Assembly (NCBI RefSeq): GCF_900198195.1
Contig: NZ_LT899436.1
Location: 3,934,001 to 3,998,000 of the forward strand
DNA: 64,000 nt
Reading direction: 5' to 3'
From: Tenacibaculum jejuense
GTDB taxonomy: Bacteria > Bacteroidota > Bacteroidia > Flavobacteriales > Flavobacteriaceae
Position numbers and translations under genes: made by a program. Positions within the stretch are counted from its first letter, which is position 1. Each line of letters starts with the position of its first letter. This document shows positions 56,672-64,000 of the stretch, in pieces. The notes under the pieces are model-generated. The model saw only the letters and a list, made by a program, of their open reading frames with translations, ran no database searches and was not told the DNA's origin.

Positions 56672-57247
56672 TTACTTTAGGTTTTTACCAAGATTAAACA
56701 CTTTATTTAACCATTCTTTTCGAAAATCTTGAGTTGAATTTTTAATTGGAGCAATGTATGTGAGTTTTGTTGGTTTCACCCCACAAAAAGCTAGAATTCC
56801 TTTTTTAAGTTGATTAATTACTGGGCTTTTTAAATAGAGATAGTAATACCATCTTGGAGAATCTGATGTTATAATTAAGCGAGCTGTTTTTCCTTTTAAT
56901 AACTTTTTAGGTAAAAACTTTTCTTCTTCTATGTCGAACATTATTCCTGGTAAAAAAGTTCTGTCTATAAAACCTTTTAACATCGCTGGCATTCCTCCCC
57001 ACCACACTGGCAAAACCCAAACTAAATGATCTGCTGCTTTTATTTTTTCAATTGCTAATTGTAAACCTGGTTCAAGTTCAGTTCGTTTTCGATATCCAAA
57101 CTGTAAATTAGGATTAAAATCGAGCTCTCTTACATTTATAATTTCTACTGAATTCTGTGTAGATTTTACTCCTTGATAATACGTATTAGCCAAAGCGTTA
57201 TTGAAACTTTCTTTATTTGGATGCCCATTTATGATTACAACATTCAT
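56672..57247 (-). CDS. Flavodoxin-fold NAD(P)H dehydrogenase (quinone)-like oxidoreductase
   Basis: The protein has 191 residues. INGHPNKESFNNALANTY binds the FMN/FAD phosphate, and VWVLPVWWGGMPAMLKGFIDRTFLPG is the family signature across about 77-103. It belongs to the NQO1/KefF (Flavodoxin_2) group that reduces quinones or nitro compounds. The Crp/Fnr gene upstream (57 bp) may control it. Confidence 0.88.
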   Translation of the reverse strand: MNVVIINGHPNKESFNNALANTYYQGVKSTQNSVEIINVRELDFNPNLQFGYRKRTELEPGLQLAIEKIKAADHLVWVLPVWWGGMPAMLKGFIDRTFLPGIMFDIEEEKFLPKKLLKGKTARLIITSDSPRWYYYLYLKSPVINQLKKGILAFCGVKPTKLTYIAPIKNSTQDFRKEWLNKVFNLGKNLK

Positions 57248-57303
57248 TGTTAAATTTTTCAGCTAAATAACAATGAACCTAAACTTTAACAAAGGACAAA
57301 TGT

Positions 57304-57867
57304 CTAATAAATCGTTTTTCGAATTCTACTTAAATGTCGTTGTGTAATTCCTAAATATGAAGCTAGATAATTTAATGGAATTTCTTTGATTAATTGAGGC
57401 TGATTCTGCATTAAATCTAAATATTTGTGTTCTGCTGTTTCTTTCTGAAGTATAAATATTCTTCGTTCCAACTCTATGTATTCGTATTCGGTTAAAATTT
57501 TAAGTAACATAGTCCAATTCGTACTTTCTTTTTCTAATTCGATTAATTGACTTTTATTCCAAACCATAATTTCTACATCAGTAATTGCTTGTAGGTTTTC
57601 TACTGATGGTTTTCCTGTTAAATAAGAAGAATAAGCAGATGCAAAAGAACCAGCAAATCTGAAACAATACGTAATATCTTCAGCACTTGAAGACGAATAA
57701 AACGATCTTAAAATTCCTTCTTTTACAAATCCGATTTTGGTATTTACTTTACCACTTTCCGCTAGAAATTCTCCTTTCTTAATCCTTTTTGTTTCGGCTT
57801 GATTCATAAAATTATGAATCTCTTCTTCAGATAAAACTTGAAAACTTCTTAAATACTCTTTTAGCAT
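57304..57867 (-). CDS. Crp/Fnr-family transcription regulator
   Basis: The protein has 187 residues with an N-terminal cNMP-binding-like domain (KGEFLAESGKVNTKIGFVKEG) and a C-terminal helix-turn-helix (IPLNYLASYLGITQRHLSRIRKT). It is related in sequence to the regulator at 43707 and likewise lacks Fnr cysteines. It lies directly upstream of, and in the same direction as, the quinone-oxidoreductase gene, its likely target (inference). Confidence 0.88.
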   Translation of the reverse strand: MLKEYLRSFQVLSEEEIHNFMNQAETKRIKKGEFLAESGKVNTKIGFVKEGILRSFYSSSSAEDITYCFRFAGSFASAYSSYLTGKPSVENLQAITDVEIMVWNKSQLIELEKESTNWTMLLKILTEYEYIELERRIFILQKETAEHKYLDLMQNQPQLIKEIPLNYLASYLGITQRHLSRIRKTIY

Positions 57868-57896
57868 AATTGACTAATAAACTTTCTTTAAATGAA

Positions 57897-57927
57897 AAAA
57901 CCGAATAACGTAAAGTTATCCGGTTTT
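57897..57927 (-). terminator. Intrinsic terminator after queA
   Basis: On the minus strand AAAACCGGATAAC and GTTATTCGGTTTT pair with one mismatch and are followed by TTCATTT. It separates queA from the Crp/Fnr gene. Confidence 0.8.
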
Positions 57928-57948
57928 CTCTATCTTTTTTTGAAAATA

Positions 57949-58998
57949 TTAAATAATTAACATCGCATCTCCGTACGAGTAGAATTTATATTTTTCTTTA
58001 ATTGCTTCTTGATAAGCTTCCATTACGAAATCGTGACCAGCAAATGCTGAAATCATCATTAATAATGTAGACTTCGGTGTATGGAAATTTGTAACCATAC
58101 AGTTTGCAATACTAAAATCGTAAGGAGGGAAAATGAATTTATTTGTCCATCCTTCATATGCATTTAACCTTTGGCTTGCAGAAACTGAAGATTCTACAGT
58201 TCTCATTACAGTCGTTCCTACTGCACAAACTCTTCTTTTCTTTTCGATAGCGTTGTTAACTACATCACAAGCTTCTTGAGGAATGATGATTTTCTCCGAA
58301 TCCATTTTATGTTTAGATAAATCTTCAACCTCAACTGGATTAAAAGTACCTAAACCTACGTGTAAAGTCATTTCTGCAAAATCAACTCCTTTAATTTCTA
58401 AACGCTTCATTAAATGCTTAGAAAAGTGTAAACCTGCAGTTGGTGCAGCTACTGCTCCTTCGTGCTTAGCAAAGATTGTTTGGTAACGTTCTTCATCTTC
58501 TGGCTCAACATCTCTTTTAATATACTTTGGTAATGGTGTTTGTCCTAATTCAATAAGTTTTCTTCTAAACTCATCGTAAGAACCATCAAATAAGAAACGT
58601 AAAGTTCTTCCTCTAGATGTAGTGTTATCAATTACCTCAGCTACTAAACTCTCGTCATCTCCAAAGAATAATTTGTTTCCGATACGAATTTTACGTGCTG
58701 GATCTACTAAAACATCCCATAACCTGTGCTCTGCGTTTAATTCTCTTAATAAGAAAACTTCAATTCTTGCACCAGTTTTTTCTTTGTTACCAAACATACG
58801 AGCAGGAAAAACCTTCGTATTATTCAACATCATTACATCACCTTCATCGAAATAATTGATTAAATCTTTAAACAACTTATGTTCTATAGTTTGTTCTTTA
58901 CGATTTAATACCATTAAACGAGCTTCATCTCTGTGTTCAGAAGGATATTCAGCTAATAATTCACTAGGTAAATCAAAATTAAATTGAGATAATTTCAT
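57949..58998 (-). CDS. queA: S-adenosylmethionine:tRNA ribosyltransferase-isomerase QueA
   Basis: The protein has 349 residues with motifs typical of Que[22 protein letters not shown] at the start (residues 7-27, given in two parts), [37 protein letters not shown] and [19 protein letters not shown]. It adds the cyclopentene ring precursor in queuosine synthesis. It has its own promoter (59022-59053) and is monocistronic. Confidence 0.96.
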   Translation of the reverse strand: MKLSQFNFDLPSELLAEYPSEHRDEARLMVLNRKEQTIEHKLFKDLINYFDEGDVMMLNNTKVFPARMFGNKEKTGARIEVFLLRELNAEHRLWDVLVDPARKIRIGNKLFFGDDESLVAEVIDNTTSRGRTLRFLFDGSYDEFRRKLIELGQTPLPKYIKRDVEPEDEERYQTIFAKHEGAVAAPTAGLHFSKHLMKRLEIKGVDFAEMTLHVGLGTFNPVEVEDLSKHKMDSEKIIIPQEACDVVNNAIEKKRRVCAVGTTVMRTVESSVSASQRLNAYEGWTNKFIFPPYDFSIANCMVTNFHTPKSTLLMMISAFAGHDFVMEAYQEAIKEKYKFYSYGDAMLII

Positions 58999-59021
58999 TG
59001 TAGTTCTATATTATATGGCGG

Positions 59022-59053
59022 CAAATATACGATTTCAACATAGGGCTTGTCAA
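59022..59053 (-). promoter_or_regulatory. Promoter of queA
   Basis: On the minus strand TTG (59053-59051), 21 bp, then TATATTTG (59029-59022) match the Bacteroidota -33/-7 pattern. Transcription should begin near 59019, about 21 bp before the ATG. Confidence 0.7.
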
Positions 59054-59065
59054 GCGTTTCATCTT

Positions 59066-60298
59066 TTATTTTAAGACTTCTTGTTCTATTCCAATCTTTT
59101 CAAAATCAGACCAAAAGTTCTGATACGATTTTGTTACAACTTTAGCATCTGCTATTTTTATTGGAACTTTTAATGCTAAAGGTGCAAAAGCCATAGCCAT
59201 TCTATGATCGTGATATGTTTCTATAGTTATATTCTGATTTATTTTATCAGATTTTTTTAGAAATAATTCTTCATTAGTTACTTGAATGTCTCCTCCTAAC
59301 TTTGTTATTTCTTCTTTTAAAGCTTCTAAACGATCTGTCTCTTTAATTTTCAACGTATGTAATCCTTCTAAATCACATGGAACTTCCAAAGCAAAACAAG
59401 TCACAGCGATAGTTTGTGCGATATCTGGCGCTTTTACTAAATCTAATATTAATTTATCCTGACTCGCTAATTTTTCTTTCTTTAAAGTAATTGTATGATT
59501 ATTAAATTCAGTAGTTACTCCAAAATGCTCATAAATAGACGCCAAACAACTATCTCCTTGTAAACTTTCTTTCTTATATGAAGACAATGTAATTTCTGTA
59601 CCTACTTCACTTAAAGCTACTAAAGAATAATAATATGATGCTGAACTCCAATCTGCCTCAACAATAATATTTTTTGAGGAAACACTTTTTTTATTGAAAA
59701 CTTCTATTGTATTTCCTTCAAAATCTGTTTCAATTCCAAGCTGATTCAACAAACTTAAAGTCATTTTGATATAAGGAATAGATGTAATTTCACCTGTTAA
59801 CTCTAATTTTAATCCGTTAGGTAAACTTGGAGCGATTAACAATAAAGCTGATATATATTGACTACTCACATTTCCTGCTATGGAAACATTGTCTTTAGTT
59901 AACTTCTTCCCTACTATTTTTAATGGTGGATATCCATCTTTTTCCAAATAGGTGATATCTGCACCAAGATCTCTTAATGCATCTACCAAAATTTTAATTG
60001 GCCTGTTATGCATTCTTTCAGATCCTTGTAAAACTCTTGTAGTTCCTTCTTGCGAAGCAAAAAGTGCTGTTAAAAATCGCATTGTAGTACCAGCATGTCC
60101 AATATCAGCAACTTCTGAATCTCCTTTTAATGCGTTTTGCATGTGCACAGAATCATCTGAACTAGAAAGGTTTTCTATGACCAATTCTGGGAATAACTGC
60201 TGAAGAATTAACAATCTATTCGATTCACTTTTAGAACCTGATATAACTATACTATTTTTAAATAATTGATTTTTAGGAATCTTTAACAATAAGTCCAT
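59066..60298 (-). CDS. aroA: 3-phosphoshikimate 1-carboxyvinyltransferase (EPSP synthase)
   Basis: The protein has 410 residues from ATG 60298; an in-frame TTG at 60304 is less likely. Motifs of EPSP synthase are present: GSKSESNRLLIL, GHAGTTMRFLTALF (His where GNAGT is common), KETDRLEALK and DHRMAM. It transfers the enolpyruvyl group to shikimate-3-phosphate. The 67 bp between it and queA hold the queA promoter. Confidence 0.95.
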   Translation of the reverse strand: MDLLLKIPKNQLFKNSIVISGSKSESNRLLILQQLFPELVIENLSSSDDSVHMQNALKGDSEVADIGHAGTTMRFLTALFASQEGTTRVLQGSERMHNRPIKILVDALRDLGADITYLEKDGYPPLKIVGKKLTKDNVSIAGNVSSQYISALLLIAPSLPNGLKLELTGEITSIPYIKMTLSLLNQLGIETDFEGNTIEVFNKKSVSSKNIIVEADWSSASYYYSLVALSEVGTEITLSSYKKESLQGDSCLASIYEHFGVTTEFNNHTITLKKEKLASQDKLILDLVKAPDIAQTIAVTCFALEVPCDLEGLHTLKIKETDRLEALKEEITKLGGDIQVTNEELFLKKSDKINQNITIETYHDHRMAMAFAPLALKVPIKIADAKVVTKSYQNFWSDFEKIGIEQEVLK

Positions 60299-60339
60299 TA
60301 ACAAAATTTTATATTTAGCTTCTTAATCAACTAAATCAA

Positions 60340-63300
60340 ATGAAAAAACTACTTTTTGGAGGAGTAATACTGCTCCTTTTCTTGAGTATCAAAGTTAATG
60401 CTCAAAATAACAATAGCCAATTTTCTGAAGAATATTTTAACGCAATCGATTGGAGAAACATTGGTCCACATCGTGGAGGGCGAAGTTGTGCTGTAACTGG
60501 AGTTCCTAAAAAACCGAATTTATTCTACATGGGAACTACTGGTGGTGGTATCTGGAAGACGATTGATGCTGGAAATACTTGGCAAAACATTTCTGATGGA
60601 TTTTTTGGTGGTTCTGTAGGTTCAATAGCTGTTAGCGAATGGGACAACAATATCATTTATGTTGGAATGGGAGAAAAAACTGTTCGTGGTAATGTTTCTT
60701 CTGGTGACGGTGTTTGGAAATCTGAAGATGCTGGTAAAACATGGAAACATATGGGATTACCAAATTCTAGACATATTCCTAGAATGCGTATTCACCCTAA
60801 AAACCCTGATATTGTTTATGCTGCCGTTTTAGGAGATTTATACAAGTCTACCACAGAAAGAGGTGTTTACAAATCTACTGATGGTGGAAAAACTTGGAAA
60901 AAAGTTTTATACAGCAATGCAGATGCTGGAGCTGTAGATTTAATTATCGATCCAAATAACCCTAGAACTTTATATGCTTCTACTTGGAATATAAGAAGAA
61001 CTCCTTATAGTTTATCTAGTGGCGGTGAAGGTTCTGGAATTTGGAAAAGTACTGATGAAGGTGAAACATGGACAAATATTTCTAAAAACTCTGGATTACC
61101 AAAAGGTATTTGGGGAATTTCTGGTTTAGCTGTTTCTCCTGTAAACTCTGAAATTGTTTACGCACTTATAGAAAATGAAAAAGGTGGCGTGTACAAATCT
61201 TTAAATGGTGGAAAAACTTGGAGATTAATTAATAGCGAACGTAAACTTCGTCAAAGAGCTTGGTATTACACAAGAATTTATGCAGACACTAAAGATGAAA
61301 ACATTGTATACGTTATGAATGTACGCTATCATAAATCTACTGATGGTGGAAAAACCTACAAAACATACAACGCACCACATGGAGATCATCATGATTTATG
61401 GATTGCGCCGGAAGATAATCAGCGTATGATTATTGCTGATGACGGAGGAGGACAAATATCTTTTGACGCTGGTGAAAACTGGTCTACTTATTTAAACCAG
61501 CCTACTTCTCAATTTTATCGTGTTACTACAGATAATCATTTTCCATATAGAATTTATGTAGCTCAACAAGATAATTCTACTATTAGAATTGCGCATAGAA
61601 CAGACGGAAGATATATTACTTCACAAGATTGGGAGTCTACTGCAGGTGGAGAAAGTGCTCACATCGCTGTAGATCCTTTAAATAATGATATCGCTTATGG
61701 TGGAAGTTATGGTGGATTACTAACACGTGTTGATCATAAAACTGGTGCATTTAGAGCAATTAATGTTTGGCCAGATGATCCTATGGGACATGGAGCTGAA
61801 GATTTCAAATATCGTTTCCAATGGAATTTCCCTGTATTATTTTCTCCTAATAATAAAAAGAAATTATACGCTGCTTCAAATCATTTGCATGCAACTACGA
61901 ATGAAGGGCAGTCTTGGGATATTATTAGTCCTGATTTAACAAGAAATGATCCTAAAACTTTAGGACCTTCGGGAGGACCAATTACCAAAGACAACACTGG
62001 TGTTGAATACTATGGAACTATTTTCGCAGTTGCTGAAGTTCCTGGTGAAGATGGAGTTATTTATACTGGTTCAGATGATGGTTTAGTTCATATTACTAAA
62101 GATGGTGGAAAAAATTGGACAAACATTACTCCTAAAAAAATGCCAGAATGGATGATGATTAATTGTATTGAAATTGATCCTTACACAAAAGGTGGTGCTT
62201 ATGTTGTAGGAACAAAATATAAAACAGGAGATTATCAACCTTATATTTATAAAACGGAAGACTACGGAAAGTCTTGGAAAAAAATAACTTCTGGAATTGG
62301 CAATGAGGATTTCACAAGAGCTTTACGTGCTGACCCTAAAAGAAAAGGATTATTATATGCTGGTACAGAAAGAGGAATGTATATTTCTTTTAATGATGGT
62401 AAAAACTGGCAAAAATTCCAATTGAATTTACCTTTAGTTCCTATTACAGATTTAGCTATTAAGGAAAATAACTTAATTGCAGCTACTCAAGGACGTTCTT
62501 TATGGATTATTGATGATTTAACTCCATTACATCAATTAAACAGCAAACTTACGAACCAAGATTTCTTTGTTTACAAACCAAAAGAAAGTTATAGAATGGG
62601 TGGAGGAAACGGAGCTAAATCTAGAAGAAATGGAACAAACTACCATGGAGGTGTTCCAGTGAACTTTTACGTTAAAAATTACACCAAAAAAGATACTGTT
62701 TCTCTTAAGTTTTATGATAGTTCCAAAAATTTGATTCGAGTATTTAGTACCCATCCTGACAAAAAACAAAAAGAAGGAAAATTAAAAGTAAAACAAGGTG
62801 ATAATGTATTTTACTGGGATATGATGTATACTGGAGCAGACCGAGTGAAAGGCATGATTTTATGGTGGGCTTCTTTAAGTGGACCAATGGCTTTACCTGG
62901 TGAATATAGAGTTGATTTAACGGTAAATGGAAAAGCTAAATCTGAAAACTTTACGATTAAAAATAAGCCAAACTCTGAATCAACTCCAGCTGACTTAAAA
63001 GCTCAATTTGATTTTATTAATAGTATCAATTCTAAAATGACTGAAATTCATAAAGCATTAAAGAATGTAAAGAAAATTAGAGCTCAAGTAAATACTTTAA
63101 AGAAATCTATTAAAGATAAAAAGAAACATAAAGACTTATTAGATTTTGCGAATCAATTGGTAAAAGATATGACTGTTGTTGAAAACAATTTATATCAAAC
63201 AAAGAGCAAGAGTAATCAAGATCCTTTAAACTTTCCAATTAAGTTGAACAACAAATTAGGACATTTAAACTCTTTATCTCGTATTGGTGATTACAAACCT

Positions 63301-63447
63301 ACAGATCAAGCTGTAGCATTTAAAAATGAAATCACTAAGCAAATTGACATTGAATTAAATAAATTATACGATATTTTCAACAACAAAGTGAAAGATCTGA
63401 ATCAAAAAGTTAAAACTAGTCAAATTGATTTCATTCAATTAGATTAA
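60340..63447 (+). CDS. BNR/sortilin-type beta-propeller exported protein
   Basis: The protein has 1035 residues with a signal peptide (ending KVNAQN). The first two-thirds contain many BNR-like repeats of the STDGGKTWK type (for example near 50, 115, 175, 235, 280 and 620), typical of sortilin/glycosyl-hydrolase-like WD40/YVTN proteins. The C-terminal third contains a beta part (EYRVDLTVNGKAKSENFTI) and a helical Lys-rich tail. There is no T9SS C-terminal sorting domain, so it is probably periplasmic. Function unknown; some relatives are annotated as glycosidases without proof. Confidence 0.85.
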   Translation: MKKLLFGGVILLLFLSIKVNAQNNNSQFSEEYFNAIDWRNIGPHRGGRSCAVTGVPKKPNLFYMGTTGGGIWKTIDAGNTWQNISDGFFGGSVGSIAVSEWDNNIIYVGMGEKTVRGNVSSGDGVWKSEDAGKTWKHMGLPNSRHIPRMRIHPKNPDIVYAAVLGDLYKSTTERGVYKSTDGGKTWKKVLYSNADAGAVDLIIDPNNPRTLYASTWNIRRTPYSLSSGGEGSGIWKSTDEGETWTNISKNSGLPKGIWGISGLAVSPVNSEIVYALIENEKGGVYKSLNGGKTWRLINSERKLRQRAWYYTRIYADTKDENIVYVMNVRYHKSTDGGKTYKTYNAPHGDHHDLWIAPEDNQRMIIADDGGGQISFDAGENWSTYLNQPTSQFYRVTTDNHFPYRIYVAQQDNSTIRIAHRTDGRYITSQDWESTAGGESAHIAVDPLNNDIAYGGSYGGLLTRVDHKTGAFRAINVWPDDPMGHGAEDFKYRFQWNFPVLFSPNNKKKLYAASNHLHATTNEGQSWDIISPDLTRNDPKTLGPSGGPITKDNTGVEYYGTIFAVAEVPGEDGVIYTGSDDGLVHITKDGGKNWTNITPKKMPEWMMINCIEIDPYTKGGAYVVGTKYKTGDYQPYIYKTEDYGKSWKKITSGIGNEDFTRALRADPKRKGLLYAGTERGMYISFNDGKNWQKFQLNLPLVPITDLAIKENNLIAATQGRSLWIIDDLTPLHQLNSKLTNQDFFVYKPKESYRMGGGNGAKSRRNGTNYHGGVPVNFYVKNYTKKDTVSLKFYDSSKNLIRVFSTHPDKKQKEGKLKVKQGDNVFYWDMMYTGADRVKGMILWWASLSGPMALPGEYRVDLTVNGKAKSENFTIKNKPNSESTPADLKAQFDFINSINSKMTEIHKALKNVKKIRAQVNTLKKSIKDKKKHKDLLDFANQLVKDMTVVENNLYQTKSKSNQDPLNFPIKLNNKLGHLNSLSRIGDYKPTDQAVAFKNEITKQIDIELNKLYDIFNNKVKDLNQKVKTSQIDFIQLD

Positions 63448-63465
63448 AAAGAACTTTTAACCTAT

Positions 63466-63504
63466 AAAAAAAGGCTGTTTAAAATATTTAAACAGCCTTT
63501 TTTA
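63466..63504. terminator. Bidirectional terminator
   Basis: GGCTGTTTAAA and TTTAAACAGCC pair perfectly across ATA, flanked by A-runs and T-runs. It separates the convergent genes ending at 63447 (+) and 63525 (-). Confidence 0.93.
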
Positions 63505-63524
63505 TTTAAGGATTATTTATACAA

Positions 63525-64000
63525 TTACTTAACTATAATTTGTTTTGTAATTTTCGAATAATCGTTACTTAAGTTTAATAAATAAACTCCTGTAGCTAAA
63601 TTATCCGTAGCTATTTCTGAATTCTCTAATCTTCCAGTTTTTAATGCTTGTCCGAATGTATTAAAGATTGTGTAAGAAGTGTTTGTTAATTCTTTAGAAG
63701 AAATTATTCTTAAAACATTTCCTTTCACAACAGGATTTGGTCCTATTTTAACTGAAGCTAATAAATCTTCATCTTCATCTCCTAAAAGATCGTTTCTTAC
63801 GTCAAAATCTTGAGCTGAAACCACAGCAGCAGCAGATGAACAAGATCCTTCGTAAATTCTTACATTAGTAAACGTAGATGTATTTCCAGAACCTCCATCA
63901 TTATCGTTAATAAAAACTAATCTATTCATAGTTCCTGTGTAAGAAGCTCCAACAGTAATTGCATACGTACGAGTTCCTCCAGCATAATTATCAAAATTAG
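63525..64000 (-). CDS. T9SS-secreted protein, C-terminal part only (5' end outside window)
   Basis: About 158 residues are visible; the gene continues past the window edge, and the internal Met at 63929 is not the start. The visible N-terminal part (NYAGGTRTYAITVGASYTG, LVFINDNDGGSGN) is beta-rich. The last ~75 residues are a type A T9SS sorting domain: KIGPNPVVKGNVLRI, YTIFNTFGQALKTGRL and GVYLLNLSNDYSKITKQIIVK (positions about 140-158 for the end). The domain directs export through the gldKLMN-encoded machinery and is then removed. Confidence 0.88.
   Translation of the reverse strand, partial: NFDNYAGGTRTYAITVGASYTGTMNRLVFINDNDGGSGNTSTFTNVRIYEGSCSSAAAVVSAQDFDVRNDLLGDEDEDLLASVKIGPNPVVKGNVLRIISSKELTNTSYTIFNTFGQALKTGRLENSEIATDNLATGVYLLNLSNDYSKITKQIIVK

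Noticed and set aside
60870-62130. Repeated GATGGTGGAAAAACTTGG-like DNA segments
   Set aside because: They encode the BNR repeats of one protein; not a CRISPR or DNA repeat array.

Overview
The window is AT-rich DNA from a member of the Bacteroidota, most likely a marine Flavobacteriaceae species (Tenacibaculum/Polaribacter-like; the genus is a guess). The evidence is the gliding/type IX secretion genes gldK-gldL-gldM-gldN, a TonB-dependent receptor, a C-terminal T9SS sorting domain at the right edge, flavobacterial promoter boxes (TAnnTTTG) and the miaB...secG-groESL gene order. Coding density is high. I see no tRNA, rRNA, CRISPR array, insertion sequence or phage gene.

Region 1 (1-6400, minus strand) is a methionine/threonine-branch operon behind a clear SAM-I (S-box) riboswitch. 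It encodes an O-acetylhomoserine sulfhydrylase (MetY), a three-part MetX-aspartokinase-homoserine dehydrogenase fusion, an OsmC-like protein, and a second homoserine sulfhydrylase cut by the window edge. Region 2 (6443-13932) holds an EEP-family phosphodiesterase/nuclease, a Spy-like basic protein, an overlapping gene chain (LytS-type TPR histidine kinase, LytTR regulator, small secreted protein, gamma-carbonic-anhydrase fold, unknown secreted protein) and a SIMPL protein. Region 3 (13982-20280) holds a four-gene operon (ABC-F, TPR, ACC deaminase/D-cysteine desulfhydrase-like, glucosaminidase-LysM lipoprotein), a DUF983 protein and a DAO-type FAD oxidoreductase.

Region 4 (20361-28723) contains the T9SS motor/ring genes gldK-L-M-N, an arginase-fold protein that has lost half of its usual metal ligands, and topA. 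Region 5 (28867-35436, plus strand) runs miaB, a receiver-less sigma-54 activator, lptE, a TPR-like gene, secG, a terminator, then groES-groEL. Region 6 (35459-40331, plus strand) is a run of six poorly characterised genes (secreted, RHH-like, membrane, SH3-like lipoprotein, cytoplasmic) that looks accessory. Region 7 (40437-50149) has an outer-membrane barrel with a long coiled-coil lipoprotein, a Crp/Fnr regulator, a PilJ-type kinase with response regulator, and a predicted heavy-metal (probably copper) set: HYC_CC_PP protein, TonB receptor and HMA protein.

Region 8 (50245-64000) holds housekeeping and envelope genes: polyprenyl synthetase, an MG2-like large secreted protein, rlmN, gpx, a flavodoxin-fold oxidoreductase with a Crp/Fnr regulator, queA, aroA, a BNR-repeat protein and a truncated T9SS cargo gene. 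The points most worth a second look are the fusion protein with an altered aspartokinase active site under SAM control, the Cys-Cys signature shared by the three metal genes, the arginase-like pseudoenzyme beside the T9SS genes, and the unknown cluster after groEL.
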